Assembly (NCBI GenBank): GCA_913055205.1
Contig: CAJXJN010000003.1
Location: forward strand, 28,132 to 92,131
Reading direction: 5' to 3'
DNA: 64,000 bases
From: an uncultured Sulfurovum sp.
GTDB lineage: Bacteria > Campylobacterota > Campylobacteria > Campylobacterales > Sulfurovaceae
Shown piece by piece: positions 1 through 9,513 of the stretch (the first letter of the stretch is position 1; every line of letters starts with the position of its first letter). The position numbers and the translations under genes were made by a program. A model generated the notes under the pieces. That model saw only the letters and a program-made list of their open reading frames with translations. It did not search any database and had not been told where the DNA came from.

Positions 1-589
1 TACCGTTCTCTACTTTAAGGTATCCATAGGCATTCTCACCTTTGATGATGAAGCTTACATCTTTGATCCCCGCCTCTTCTCCTGCCTGATAGTCAAGTAC
101 TTCGACTTTAAAGTCATGACGTTCAGCCCAGCGCAGATACATTCGGTAGAGCATACTTGCCCAGTCCTGGGACTCAGTACCTCCGGCACCCGGATGGATG
201 GAAACAATGGCGTTGTTCCCGTCATGTTCTCCGCTGAGCATCATTTGTACTTCAAGAGCATTCGTACTTTCCTGAAGAGAATCCGCATCTTCGTACAGCA
301 TCTCCAACGTATCTTCATCTTTTTCAGCTTTAGCCATTTCAAAATATTCTATGGCATCATGTACAGCATCATTGGCACTGTTGTACGTCTCCAATATACG
401 TTCTGTTTTTGTTTTTTCCTGGGATATCTTCCCTGCATTGGCCGCATCATTCCAAAAGTTGGGATCTTGCTGCATCTGTTCTATCTCTTTGAGCCTTTTT
501 TCCAAAAGGTTAGGTTTGACAATATTGGTAATGTTTTCCATCTTGACAGAAAGAGATTTTAAAAGTTCACTGTATTCGTATGCATCCAT
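1..589 (-). CDS. prfB: peptide chain release factor 2 (partial, C-terminus outside window)
   Basis: RF2 recognises UGA and UAA stop codons and triggers peptidyl-tRNA hydrolysis on the ribosome. About 196 N-terminal codons are visible, beginning MDAYEYSELLKSL, with the conserved stretches DPNFWND and HPGAGGTESQDWASMLYRMY typical of RF2. The SPF anticodon-like tripeptide and GGQ motif lie beyond the window edge. The frame is continuous from the ATG at 589, so the programmed +1 frameshift site found near codon 26 of many prfB genes is absent here. The gene diverges from panC across a roughly 60 bp spacer. Family assignment is firm. Confidence 0.93.
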   Translation of the reverse strand, partial: MDAYEYSELLKSLSVKMENITNIVKPNLLEKRLKEIEQMQQDPNFWNDAANAGKISQEKTKTERILETYNSANDAVHDAIEYFEMAKAEKDEDTLEMLYEDADSLQESTNALEVQMMLSGEHDGNNAIVSIHPGAGGTESQDWASMLYRMYLRWAERHDFKVEVLDYQAGEEAGIKDVSFIIKGENAYGYLKVENG

Positions 590-605
590 TCTTTATTCAC
601 TACTT

Positions 606-627
606 TTTTGGTATGATTTTACCAAAA
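606..627. promoter_or_regulatory. inverted repeat between divergent prfB and panC
   Basis: TTTTGGTA (606-613) and TACCAAAA (620-627) form a perfect 8-bp inverted repeat in the short spacer separating the two divergent genes. It could be an operator or part of overlapping promoters. No binding protein can be named from the sequence. Confidence 0.3.
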
Positions 628-650
628 TATAGCGAAATATGAGGTTAGGG

Positions 651-1475
651 ATGATAATAGCCAGAACAATAGATGAACTTCAGGAGGCAAAGAGAGAACG
701 TAAAGGCAGCATAGGGTTTGTGCCGACCATGGGTGCCCTGCATCAAGGACATCTTTCTCTTATACAGCAAGCCAGAAAAGAAAATGAACACCTTATCGTC
801 TCTATTTTTGTAAATCCTACACAGTTCCTGGAAGGTGAAGATCTGGATTCCTACCCACGTAAAAATGAAGCAGATACCAAGATATGCGAACTTGCAGGCG
901 TAGATATTCTTTTCATGCCGAACATAGATGCTATGTATGAAGCGGATGAACTCTGTATCGGTGCCCCGGCAATTCGTGGTTACATTCTTGAGGGGGAAAA
1001 GCGTCCGGGTCATTTTGACGGTATGCTGCAAGTGGTGATGAAACTGCTTAACCTCAGTGGGGCGACCAATGCCTATTTCGGTAAAAAAGATGCCCAGCAG
1101 TTAGCCCTTATTACACAAATGGTCAGGAACTATTTCATGGATGTCAATATTATACCCTGTGAGATCGTACGTGATGAAAGAGGACTGGCTTTGAGTTCCC
1201 GTAATGTGTACTTGCAGGGTGATGAAAAAGAGAGAGCCCTTTGTCTGTCACGTTCTTTGAAAAGAGCCACAAAGATGGTCATGGCAGGAGAATTGAACGT
1301 GGAAACCATCAAAAGAGAGATGTTCAATGTACTTAAAGATGCTGATAAGGTGGAGTATGTCGCCATTGTCGACAGAGCCTTTAATGCCTTGGAAGAAGTG
1401 GAGATAGGCAATACCATTATATTGGTAGCTGCATGGGTAGGAAAGCCCAGACTGATCGATAATATATGGATCTGA
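651..1475 (+). CDS. panC: pantothenate synthetase
   Basis: PanC condenses pantoate with beta-alanine using ATP, the last step of vitamin B5 synthesis in the cytoplasm. The protein (274 aa from this start) carries the HIGH-like nucleotide-binding stretch [14 protein letters not shown] near residue 25, FVNPTQF, and [12 protein letters not shown]. The ATG at 651 is preferred over the in-frame ATG at 639: GAGG (641-644) sits 6 nt before it, and [11 protein letters not shown] matches the usual family N-terminus. The gene is convergent with ftsI, with one base between them. Confidence 0.95.
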   Translation: MIIARTIDELQEAKRERKGSIGFVPTMGALHQGHLSLIQQARKENEHLIVSIFVNPTQFLEGEDLDSYPRKNEADTKICELAGVDILFMPNIDAMYEADELCIGAPAIRGYILEGEKRPGHFDGMLQVVMKLLNLSGATNAYFGKKDAQQLALITQMVRNYFMDVNIIPCEIVRDERGLALSSRNVYLQGDEKERALCLSRSLKRATKMVMAGELNVETIKREMFNVLKDADKVEYVAIVDRAFNALEEVEIGNTIILVAAWVGKPRLIDNIWI

Positions 1476-1476
1476 T

Positions 1477-3543
1477 CTAAAACAGATCCTCAAAAAGTTC
1501 ATGGGTTGACCTGTTCACCGTGGTTTTAGGTTTGGGTTGTGGTTTCAGGTCGTGTTTTATTTTTGGTTCTTTTTTGATCTTCGGTTTTTTTTCTATATGA
1601 AATAGCTCTTTTGCCGATCTTTTTTTTGCAGGCTCTTTTCGTTTTGGTTCGGGTATATCAGGTGGGGTAGGTACAGTCTGCTCTGTGACACTCTCTTCAT
1701 TTCCATACAGAGGCTCCTCTTTTTGGGCTTCCAATACCTCTTTGGGATCGACTTTCAAATAGCCCTGTTCTACCAAGATCCTCACGATATTTTTAAAGGT
1801 AGGTACAGCCGATTGTGAAGCAAAGTATTTGTGATAGCCTTTGGCACGGATAACAAGTACACCAATGGTATATTTATGACCCTCTTTATCGTTGGCAAAG
1901 CCGTAAAAGCTGCTATGGTATTCCCTGACATAACGACCATGTTTTGCAATGTGGGCAGTTCCGGTTTTACCGCCTATCTCTAACCCCGGGTACCGGGCTT
2001 TTACTCCTGTTCCGCGTTTGACTACTTCCAAAAGGATATCGTGTATCTGCTCGGCAGCTTTTTTACTGACCGCATTCATATCTCCTACTTTCGGTTCCAG
2101 TGTATAGTGGTTTCCTTTTGCATCCTGAAGGTAATCTACGATGCGGGGGGTTACTGCTATACCGTTATTGTTAAAAGCACTGTAGGCTTTGAAGAGCTGT
2201 GCAAAGGTTACAAGCATACCATATCCGTATGCACTGTTGGCTCTGTGCATATTGTTGTTAAGCAGACGGAGCGGCTTGAGTTGGCCAGGCAGATCGCGTG
2301 ACAGGTCAATACCTGAAGGTCTTGCTATTCCGAATTTGAGCAGTCCCTCCCTGAACTCCTGCCCGGTCAGTTCCCACGAGATCTGGGAGATCCCTACATT
2401 GGAGGAATGTACAATGATGTCTGTAGCAGTGAGTGAGTCAAACTTTTCATCATCCGTAATCGTTCTTCTTTTACCTATCTTCATACGTCCGTTATAGGTG
2501 TTGAATACAGTCATGGGCTGAACGACTTTATGATCCAATGCTATTGCCAAAGTGATAGGTTTAAGTACAGAGCCTGCTTCATAAGGGTATTCAGAGAATT
2601 TAGGGTTCAGTGCGGGGATGTCTTTTTGGGTAATGTGTGCAGGATCATAACGTTCTGAGCTTGCCAGGCTAAGTACTTTTCCTGTTTTGCTCTCCATCAC
2701 ACCTACGAGGATCTCATCGGCATCGATACGTCTTTTCATAGCATCAATCATCAGCTCTATCCTGCGTTGAAGTGCCAACGGGATATTGAGATGCAGATCC
2801 ATACCATCCACACGTTGGATTTCTACACTGTTCTTATCATGTATCACAGCACCTACAACATCTCTTTTACCTTTGAAATAGCCATTTTTCTTTGAAGTAA
2901 TATGTTTTTCATACTTTCGTTCAAGTCCTTTTTTCCCTTCAGGTCTAGTGTATCGTCCATCACTTTTTTTACCCACATATCCGAGGACAGGACTCATGAC
3001 ATCACCCAGCGGAAAGCGTCTGGTTTCACCATTTTCAATGATGTCCAGTCCGTAAAGCACTTCAATACCGTTACGGTTTTTGATGGAACGAAATACACCC
3101 AGTTTTCTGAGTTTATATGCAAGAGACTTGAGTTGCATAGCATGTCTTGAAGTAATACTGTTTGAAAGAATGATATTACTTTTTATCTCTTTTCCTTTAC
3201 GGTTCTTAAATCGTTTACGTATGTCCGTCTCGGGGATACCGCTGTAAATACTGAAGAGTTTAATAAAGACTTCTTTTTTTTCCGGTACGATACTTGCACC
3301 GCGTATGACTGCCTGATAGGTTTTTTGGGAGCTGCTGAGCGTATAATTATCTGCAGAGATGATAGACCCGCGAAAAGATCTGTCATGGATAATAGTGTTA
3401 TGATTGGGGATACGTCTGTCTGAAGTAACCGTTTTTAAAACAGATGATAAAAAGATTCCCATAGCAACTACTAAAAAGAGAAAAAGACCTAAAATTTTAT
3501 ATTTTCTTTTGTGAATTGCATTATTCTGTATTTTTTTATTCAT
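1477..3543 (-). CDS. ftsI: division-type penicillin-binding protein 2 / peptidoglycan transpeptidase with K/P-rich tail
   Basis: Class B PBP that cross-links septal peptidoglycan in the periplasm, anchored by one N-terminal membrane helix (about residues 16-37). The transpeptidase motifs are visible: SVLK at 325-328, SSN at 380-382 and KTG at 526-528. At 688 aa it is longer than usual because of a C-terminal extension (about 610-688) rich in Lys, Pro and Glu that ends HELFEDLF. The ATG at 3543 has AGGG upstream. It is divergent from ftsW, which together with murG supports FtsI rather than the elongasome PBP2 (MrdA). The extension has no recognised domain. Confidence 0.88.
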   Translation of the reverse strand: MNKKIQNNAIHKRKYKILGLFLFLVVAMGIFLSSVLKTVTSDRRIPNHNTIIHDRSFRGSIISADNYTLSSSQKTYQAVIRGASIVPEKKEVFIKLFSIYSGIPETDIRKRFKNRKGKEIKSNIILSNSITSRHAMQLKSLAYKLRKLGVFRSIKNRNGIEVLYGLDIIENGETRRFPLGDVMSPVLGYVGKKSDGRYTRPEGKKGLERKYEKHITSKKNGYFKGKRDVVGAVIHDKNSVEIQRVDGMDLHLNIPLALQRRIELMIDAMKRRIDADEILVGVMESKTGKVLSLASSERYDPAHITQKDIPALNPKFSEYPYEAGSVLKPITLAIALDHKVVQPMTVFNTYNGRMKIGKRRTITDDEKFDSLTATDIIVHSSNVGISQISWELTGQEFREGLLKFGIARPSGIDLSRDLPGQLKPLRLLNNNMHRANSAYGYGMLVTFAQLFKAYSAFNNNGIAVTPRIVDYLQDAKGNHYTLEPKVGDMNAVSKKAAEQIHDILLEVVKRGTGVKARYPGLEIGGKTGTAHIAKHGRYVREYHSSFYGFANDKEGHKYTIGVLVIRAKGYHKYFASQSAVPTFKNIVRILVEQGYLKVDPKEVLEAQKEEPLYGNEESVTEQTVPTPPDIPEPKRKEPAKKRSAKELFHIEKKPKIKKEPKIKHDLKPQPKPKTTVNRSTHELFEDLF

Positions 3544-3564
3544 ATATCCCTCATCTGATGTAGA

Positions 3565-3570
3565 ATTTTA
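3565..3570 (-). promoter_or_regulatory. candidate -10 of ftsI
   Basis: On the minus strand a TGATAAAAT sequence places TAAAAT about 22 nt before the ftsI ATG. It forms an inverted repeat with the plus-strand TGATAAAA at 3591-3598, so both divergent genes appear to use mirror copies of the same extended -10 element. Confidence 0.4.
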
Positions 3571-3593
3571 TCAAAGTTATCTATTAAATCTGA

Positions 3594-3599
3594 TAAAAT
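3594..3599 (+). promoter_or_regulatory. candidate -10 of ftsW-murG
   Basis: TGATAAAAT lies about 31 nt before the ftsW ATG and mirrors the ftsI element. Campylobacterota sigma-70 promoters depend mainly on the -10 box, so no -35 is expected. Confidence 0.4.
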
Positions 3600-3630
3600 A
3601 CTAATTAATATTATTCAAAGAGAATACAAG

Positions 3631-4812
3631 ATGATAGATAAACCCCTTTTAGCTGCAGTAATAACACTTTTAACACTTTCATTGGTAATGAGTTATTCTC
3701 TCTCTACCTATACAGTGTTACATTTTCATTATACAGACTTTCATTTTTTTATTAGACAAGGTATTGCTGTTTTTATCGGTTTTGTTATAATGGTAATACT
3801 GAGTAAAATGGATCCGGACAGATGGTTTTCTATCGTTGGATTATTGCTTTTTATTCTCTTTTTTCTCCTTATGATCGTAATGCAGTTCTTACCCTCTTCA
3901 TTGGTTAATGCTGTAGGCGGTGCAAAAAGATGGATTCATCTTGGCCCTATGTCTATTGCACCGGTAGAGTTTTTCAAAGTAGGATTTGTCTTTTTTTTAG
4001 CATGGAGTTTTTCCCGCAAACTTCTCTATAAAACAAAAATGGGTTTTATGGAAGAGATACGTGCATTTTCTCCTTATCTTGCAGTGTTTTTTTTAGCTGT
4101 TGTGATCATTGCCGTGTTTCAAAAAGATCTGGGTCAGGTAGTAGTACTGGGTGCGACCCTTTTGGTACTCTTTTTATTTATCGGCAGTTCTATAAAATTT
4201 TTTATTACACTTATGTCGGGTGCTTTCATTGCTGTAGTAGGACTTATTCTTTTCGCCCCCCACCGTATGGCACGGATAAAGAGTTGGTGGGGAACCGTAC
4301 AGGACAATATACTTTCTGTGCTTCCTTTTGAATCGGTACAAAATCTTCGTATTGAAGTAGGTAAAGAGCCTTACCAGATATCCAATTCACTCAACGCCAT
4401 CCATAATGGCGGATTCTTAGGTCAGGGTTTGGGGAACGGACAGTTCAAACTTGGGTATCTTTCAGAGGTGCATACAGACTTTATATTGGCAGGTATTACT
4501 GAAGAGTTTGGATTTTTAGGGCTTTTTTTAGTGGTAGCAACGATTCTTTTTATTGTCTTCCGTATTTTTAAAATTGCCTCTAAAGTGAAAGATCCCATGT
4601 ATTATCTTTTTAGTATAGGTATAGGATTGCTGATCGCTTTTTCCTTTATCCTTAACTCCTATGGAATCTCCGGTATTACACCTGTTAAAGGGATCGCAGT
4701 ACCATTTTTAAGTTATGGAGGATCACATATTTTGGCTTCGTGCATTGCCATAGGTATGGTGTTGATGATCTCAAAAAAAGTACCAAGAGACAGTCAAGGG
4801 AGAATATTATGA
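3631..4812 (+). CDS. ftsW: FtsW/RodA/SpoVE-family peptidoglycan glycosyltransferase
   Basis: Polytopic SEDS protein (393 aa, about ten membrane helices) that polymerises lipid II into glycan strands at the septum together with FtsI. Diagnostic residues include the late loop PVKGIAVPFLSYGGS near the C-terminus and QKDLGQ near residue 168. Its position next to ftsI and directly upstream of murG argues for FtsW rather than RodA. The stop overlaps the murG start (ATGA), which implies translational coupling. Confidence 0.88.
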   Translation: MIDKPLLAAVITLLTLSLVMSYSLSTYTVLHFHYTDFHFFIRQGIAVFIGFVIMVILSKMDPDRWFSIVGLLLFILFFLLMIVMQFLPSSLVNAVGGAKRWIHLGPMSIAPVEFFKVGFVFFLAWSFSRKLLYKTKMGFMEEIRAFSPYLAVFFLAVVIIAVFQKDLGQVVVLGATLLVLFLFIGSSIKFFITLMSGAFIAVVGLILFAPHRMARIKSWWGTVQDNILSVLPFESVQNLRIEVGKEPYQISNSLNAIHNGGFLGQGLGNGQFKLGYLSEVHTDFILAGITEEFGFLGLFLVVATILFIVFRIFKIASKVKDPMYYLFSIGIGLLIAFSFILNSYGISGITPVKGIAVPFLSYGGSHILASCIAIGMVLMISKKVPRDSQGRIL

Positions 4813-5813
4813 GTATTGTTATGACAGGTGGGGGTACAGGTGGACACCTTGCCATTATTAAAGCAGTAAAAGAGTATCTGAAAGATGACGAACTTATCTA
4901 TATCGGTTCAACAAAAGGGCAGGACAAACAGTGGTTTGAAAATGATGATGACTTTACACATAAATATTTTTTTGAAACGCGTGGTGTAGTGAACCAGGGA
5001 GGCTTGGGTAAGATCAGATCACTCTTTATGATGTTCAAAGCAACATTGCAAGCGATCAAACTTTTGAAAAAGCATCAGGCAAAAGTTGTCTTTTCTGTAG
5101 GAGGATTTTCTTCCGCAGCAACAGCATTTGCAGCAAAGATCCTACGTATCCCTTTGGTGATACATGAACAAAATGCAGCACTTGGTTCACTCAATAGACT
5201 ATTGAAGCCTTATGCAACAGCATTCATCTCCTCTTATCTGGAAGAGAGTCCTGTTAAAGCTTATCCCATAAAACAGATCTTCTTTGAGAATGCACGCATT
5301 CGTCATGAAGTAAAAACCATTATTTTTCTCGGTGGTTCACAAGGAGCAAAAGCCATCAATACCCTGGCACTTGAAATGGCAGAGGAACTCCGGAAAAAAG
5401 GTATCAGTATCATTCATCAGGCAGGTGAGAAAAATATAGAAGAAGTACAAAAAGCGTATGACAATCTGGGTGTAAAGGCAGAGGTATTTGGTTTTACTAC
5501 AAAGTTGGCAGAGTACATGAAAAAAGCAGATATCGCCATAGCAAGAGCAGGGGCTTCAACTTTGTGGGAGCTTTCGGCAACCGCACTTCCGACACTTTTC
5601 ATCCCCTATCCTTATGCAGCCGGTGATCATCAGTATTATAATGCACAGTTCCTGGTTAAAAAAGATCTTGGATGGTTGATGAGAGAAAATGAAATAGACA
5701 TAGAAAAAGTATTGGTACTTCTTGATGAAAACTTGGAAGCAAAGAGTAAAGGGCTTATGGAGATCGTTGAAAAAGAGGGTAGTAAGAAGATTGCAGCACT
5801 TTTAAAAAAATGA
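4809..5813 (+). CDS. murG: UDP-N-acetylglucosamine transferase to lipid I
   Basis: MurG adds GlcNAc to undecaprenyl-PP-MurNAc-pentapeptide at the inner face of the membrane, producing lipid II, the substrate of FtsW. The glycine-rich loop TGGGTGGH is at residues 5-12, and LGGSQGA and ARAGASTLWE are in the C-terminal GT-B domain. The length (334 aa) is slightly short for the family but complete. The ATG at 4809 overlaps the ftsW TGA and follows AAGGGAGA; an upstream in-frame ATG at 4740 lies inside ftsW and is not credible. Confidence 0.94.
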   Translation: MSIVMTGGGTGGHLAIIKAVKEYLKDDELIYIGSTKGQDKQWFENDDDFTHKYFFETRGVVNQGGLGKIRSLFMMFKATLQAIKLLKKHQAKVVFSVGGFSSAATAFAAKILRIPLVIHEQNAALGSLNRLLKPYATAFISSYLEESPVKAYPIKQIFFENARIRHEVKTIIFLGGSQGAKAINTLALEMAEELRKKGISIIHQAGEKNIEEVQKAYDNLGVKAEVFGFTTKLAEYMKKADIAIARAGASTLWELSATALPTLFIPYPYAAGDHQYYNAQFLVKKDLGWLMRENEIDIEKVLVLLDENLEAKSKGLMEIVEKEGSKKIAALLKK

Positions 5814-5870
5814 TAAAAAATTCTGATACAATAAATTTATTAAATTAAATTAATTTTATAAGGAGAATTG

Positions 5871-6134
5871 ATGAAAAAGATAATAACAGGTTTATTTATT
5901 TTAGCTTTATTAACGTTAAGCCTTCATGCCTATGATAAAGCAGATAGAATACAGGATATGCAGACTATGGAAGCATCGATGGCACAGATACAAAAAGGGA
6001 TACTGTATAACAATAAAAAAATGGTACTCCGGGGTGTAGAAAATCTAAAACAGGCATCAAGTAAAGTAGAGGTATCCCAGAAAACTGATATGGACTACAG
6101 TGCTACCTTTGCAAAAAAGCAAGCAACATCATGA
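5871..6134 (+). pseudogene. 5' part of a frameshifted periplasmic c-type cytochrome
   Basis: The 87-codon frame begins with a signal peptide (MKKIITGLFILALLTLSLHA) and continues as a charged helical domain. It stops at a TGA that overlaps a second frame (from 6131) ending in CISCH. The two frames are joined by a -1 shift, and A_AAA_AAG lies in the correct phase at 6113-6119. The joined product would be about 129 aa with one C-terminal CxxCH haem site, the size and layout of a class II-like (cytochrome c'/c556 type) protein. AGGAG at 5861-5865 supports the ATG at 5871 over the TTG at 5868. Either a one-base loss in the A-run broke the gene, or the site is used for recoding; the sequence alone cannot decide. 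Confidence 0.7.
6113..6119 (+). promoter_or_regulatory. A_AAA_AAG slippery heptamer at the cytochrome frame break
   Basis: Six A plus G, phased exactly as X_XXY_YYZ relative to the upstream frame (GCA AAA AAG). Slipping -1 here reads Ala-Ser-Asn-Ile-Met-Lys into the downstream haem-binding frame. No strong upstream Shine-Dalgarno or obvious downstream stem was recognised, so a plain homopolymer indel is an equal alternative. Confidence 0.5.
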
Positions 6135-6259
6135 AATTTGCAGATAAAGTCAAAGCAAATATAAAGGCAGGACATAAACATGCTGCAGCTACAAACTATA
6201 CCAAAGTCTTAGATCAGTGTATCTCTTGTCATAATAAAATCAGAAAGTGGAATCAATAA
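6131..6259 (+). pseudogene. 3' part of the frameshifted cytochrome (CxxCH haem site)
   Basis: The frame after the -1 shift starts at an ATG overlapping the upstream TGA and gives 42 residues ending CISCHNKIRKWNQ. CISCH is a covalent haem c attachment motif. The fragment has no signal peptide, so it makes functional sense only as the C-terminus of the upstream product. It has no ribosome binding site of its own that I can see. Confidence 0.65.
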
Positions 6260-6340
6260 CAGAATAGCTTGAATCATTTACACAAATATGACACAATTTA
6301 GCGGAATAATATAAATATATTTTTAGACAAAGGAGAAATG

Positions 6341-6775
6341 ATGAAAAAGTTAATCCGTCTAGTATCTGCCGGAGTAGCTGTATTTATGTTAAATGGATGT
6401 GGCGGTAGTGGTGATGATACTCCTTCAGCAGTGACAAATTTTTTGCTGACTTATGATGATATAAATGATATTTATGTTGGTGTAGCAGGGATAGATTACA
6501 GTTGTGGTCCAGATGCAGGTATTACGGATATTGATGGTGCGTTTACTTTTGTTCCCGGTGATGATTGTACCTTTTATGACCTAGATGATACATTGTCGCT
6601 TTCTGCCAATGAAGATGAACTTTATATCAGTGGAACAGCAGGAGGAGAAGTTGGAATAGCTGATATTTATTATTATTGTGACTCTTCAATAGATGGCGTC
6701 ACAGATATTGACGGACAGTTTATTTTTGATCCATTTTCGTTTCCTCAAGGAGATGCCTGTACATTTGAATTTTGA
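6341..6775 (+). CDS. small acidic lipoprotein with two related modules
   Basis: A signal peptide ending in the lipobox LNGC (Cys20) predicts an outer-membrane or periplasmic lipoprotein of 144 aa. The mature part holds two related modules (about 42-80 and 98-143), each with a Cys followed by G(I/V)TDIDG, F-x-F and GDxCTF. Such modules recur in many bacterial surface lipoproteins of unknown function. AGGAG at 6331-6335 favours the second of two adjacent ATGs. No function is assigned. Confidence 0.7.
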   Translation: MKKLIRLVSAGVAVFMLNGCGGSGDDTPSAVTNFLLTYDDINDIYVGVAGIDYSCGPDAGITDIDGAFTFVPGDDCTFYDLDDTLSLSANEDELYISGTAGGEVGIADIYYYCDSSIDGVTDIDGQFIFDPFSFPQGDACTFEF

Positions 6776-6785
6776 TTTTTTGCTT

Positions 6786-6809
6786 GTTATGCCTCTCCCA
6801 AGGCGTAAC
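6786..6809. repeat. hairpin sharing a core with the 19.8-kb repeat
   Basis: GTTATGCCT and AGGCGTAAC flank a 6-nt loop. The core CCTCTCCCAAGGCG (6792-6805) is identical to the reverse complement of 19924-19937. It lies after the lipoprotein gene, but no U-run follows, so it looks like a dispersed repeat rather than a terminator. Confidence 0.5.
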
Positions 6810-6937
6810 ATATGCTGAAACATTCATATCATTACACATACCCTTTATCTCCCAATAACCACAATTTAGCTAAAATATCTTTCAATATACAATAAGATCT
6901 CATAAATGAGGTTGATATACAATTTTAGGGACATTTC

Positions 6938-9511
6938 ATGGATATCAGACAATCCTTTTTAGACTATTTTCAAAGTAAAGGACATCAGCTTGTACCAAGT
7001 TCTCCGCTTGTACCGGATGATCCGACATTGATGTTTACCAACGCAGGGATGGTACAGTTTAAGAACATCTTTACAGGGGATGCACCTATCCCAAATCCGC
7101 CAAGAGCTACTTCTTCACAAACCTGTCTAAGAGCGGGTGGAAAACATAACGACCTTGATAATGTCGGTTACACAGCAAGGCATCACACTCTTTTTGAAAT
7201 GCTGGGGAACTTCTCTTTTGCTGACTACTTCAAAGAAGAGGCTATCGCCTATGCATGGGAGTTCATTACGGATGAGAAGTATTTGAACCTTCCTGTAGAA
7301 AAACTGTGGGTCACGGTACATGACAGTGATGATGAAGCATATGATATTTGGAAAAAATACGTTGCCGAAGATCGCATTATGCGTTTTGGAGACAAAGACA
7401 ACTTCTGGCAAATGGGTGATACCGGTCCCTGTGGTCCCTGTTCCGAGATTTTCTATGATCAGGGTGAAGAGAATTTTAACAGTTCTGAAGATGTGATGGG
7501 TGGAGAGGGGGATCGCTTCCTTGAAATTTGGAATCTGGTTTTCATGCAGTATGAAAGAGATGAGAACGGTACACTGAACCCACTCCCTAAACCCAGCATT
7601 GATACCGGTATGGGACTGGAGCGTGTAGTTGCCATTAAAGAAGGTAAATTAAACAACTACCACTCTTCACTTTTTATGCCATTTTTAGAGAAGATAGGTG
7701 AACTTGTAGGTATGCCTTATGATTATGAAGCAGATAACAGTGCCAGTTACCGTGTTATTGCAGACCATTTACGTTCCTGTTCTTTTTTACTTGCCCAAGG
7801 TGTAAACTTTGATAAAGAGGGGCGCGGGTATGTACTTCGCCGTATTATGCGCCGTGCCATTCGTCACGGATATCTGCTTGGACTGCGCGAGCCGTTCATG
7901 TATAAACTTGTAGATACGCTGGTAGCACTTATGGGGAAACAGTATGACTATCTGAACAGCAAAGCAGAAGCGATCAAAACTTCTATGAAACTTGAAGAAG
8001 AGCGTTTCTTTGCTACCATTGAAGCAGGGATCAAACTCTTTAATGAAGAGCTTAAAAATACTTCTGACGTGTTCAATGGTGAAGTAGCCTTTAAACTTTA
8101 CGACACTTACGGCTTCCCGCTTGACCTCACTGAGGATATGCTTAGAGAAAAGAACATCAAGCTTGATATTGATGCATTCAATGCAAAAATGGAAGCCCAA
8201 AAAGCACAATCCAAAGCAAACTGGAAAGGTACAGGGGATGCTGCAGCGACCGGTGATTTTAAAGCACTTAAAGAGATGTTCGGTGTGAATGAGTTCACAG
8301 GCTATGAAAGTACTGCAGCTCAAGCCAAAGTACTGGCACTGCTGGATGAGGATTTTAAACAAGTAGACAGTATTGACGGTAAAGGCTGGGTACTGTTGGA
8401 TAAAACACCGTTCTATGCCGAGTCAGGCGGACAAGTGGGTGATCGTGGGACGATCAAGGTAGCAGGTAGCAGTGAGCAGGTAGCAGTGAAAGATACCAAG
8501 AAATTCCTAGATATGAATCTTTCTGAAGTGGAAGGGAAACTAAGCGTGGGTGATGAGGTGGAGGTTGTGGTGGATAACAGCCGTGTTGAGATAGAAAAAC
8601 ATCACTCTGCGACACACTTGCTCCATGCAGCACTCAGAGAGATTCTGGGGGATCATATCTCTCAGGCAGGTTCACTCAATGATGACAAAAGACTTCGTTT
8701 TGACTTCTCTCATCCTCAGGCAATGAGTAATGAAGAGCTTCAAAAAGTAGAGGATTGGGTCAATGACAGGATAAGCCGAGCGATACCAAGAGAAACAAAG
8801 CTTATGAGTATTGATGAGGCAAAAAACTCCGGTGCAATGGCACTTTTTGGTGAAAAATACGGTGATGAGGTAAGAGTGGTAAGTTTTGGTGATGCTTCAG
8901 TGGAACTTTGTGGGGGTACACACGTAAGTAATGTCTCTCAAATAGGTCTTTTTATGATCACTAAAGAGAGTGGTGTGAGTGCAGGTGTCCGCCGTATTGA
9001 AGCGATCTGCGGCAGAGCAGCCGTAGAGAAGGTAAAAGCACTTAGAGATGAGATCACACAGATCAAAGAAGAAGTGAAAAATCAAAATCCGATAGCCGGT
9101 ATCTCTAAACTCAAAGAGCAGATCAAAACACTTAAAAGTGAACTTCAAAGTGCACTTAGCAGTACAAAAAAAGAGTTGACCGCATTTGAGGTCAATGGTG
9201 TGACGGTCATCGTAGAAGAGGTAGAAGCCGGAGATATCAAAGAGCTTATCGATGAGGCGAAGAATAAGTATGAGAACATTGCCATTATGCTCTTCCAGAA
9301 AAAAGGTGACAAAGTCATGCTTGCTGCGGGTGCTAAAGGTACATCTGTAAAAGCGGGTGACTGGATCAAATCTATCGCACCGATCGTCGGCGGAGGCGGT
9401 GGCGGACGTCCTGACTTTGCACAGGCAGGGGGGAAAGACCCAAGCAAGATCACTACAGCGCTTGAAGAAGCAAAAACCTACCTTGCAGAGGTACTTGAAG
9501 GCGGGAACTAA
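6938..9511 (+). CDS. alaS: alanyl-tRNA synthetase
   Basis: Class II synthetase of 857 aa with all expected parts: the catalytic core (starting [24 protein letters not shown]), the editing domain with [12 protein letters not shown] and CGGTHVSN zinc/editing residues, and a C-terminal region with Gly-rich [16 protein letters not shown]. It charges tRNA-Ala and clears mischarged Ser and Gly. The start follows an AGGGA-like site at about 6928. Upstream 162 bp holds only the 6786-6809 hairpin and an AT-rich promoter-like stretch. Confidence 0.97.
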   Translation: MDIRQSFLDYFQSKGHQLVPSSPLVPDDPTLMFTNAGMVQFKNIFTGDAPIPNPPRATSSQTCLRAGGKHNDLDNVGYTARHHTLFEMLGNFSFADYFKEEAIAYAWEFITDEKYLNLPVEKLWVTVHDSDDEAYDIWKKYVAEDRIMRFGDKDNFWQMGDTGPCGPCSEIFYDQGEENFNSSEDVMGGEGDRFLEIWNLVFMQYERDENGTLNPLPKPSIDTGMGLERVVAIKEGKLNNYHSSLFMPFLEKIGELVGMPYDYEADNSASYRVIADHLRSCSFLLAQGVNFDKEGRGYVLRRIMRRAIRHGYLLGLREPFMYKLVDTLVALMGKQYDYLNSKAEAIKTSMKLEEERFFATIEAGIKLFNEELKNTSDVFNGEVAFKLYDTYGFPLDLTEDMLREKNIKLDIDAFNAKMEAQKAQSKANWKGTGDAAATGDFKALKEMFGVNEFTGYESTAAQAKVLALLDEDFKQVDSIDGKGWVLLDKTPFYAESGGQVGDRGTIKVAGSSEQVAVKDTKKFLDMNLSEVEGKLSVGDEVEVVVDNSRVEIEKHHSATHLLHAALREILGDHISQAGSLNDDKRLRFDFSHPQAMSNEELQKVEDWVNDRISRAIPRETKLMSIDEAKNSGAMALFGEKYGDEVRVVSFGDASVELCGGTHVSNVSQIGLFMITKESGVSAGVRRIEAICGRAAVEKVKALRDEITQIKEEVKNQNPIAGISKLKEQIKTLKSELQSALSSTKKELTAFEVNGVTVIVEEVEAGDIKELIDEAKNKYENIAIMLFQKKGDKVMLAAGAKGTSVKAGDWIKSIAPIVGGGGGGRPDFAQAGGKDPSKITTALEEAKTYLAEVLEGGN

Positions 9512-9513
9512 CG

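Noticed and set aside
116..645. Plus-strand frames over prfB
   Set aside because: They are shadows of the well-supported minus-strand prfB.
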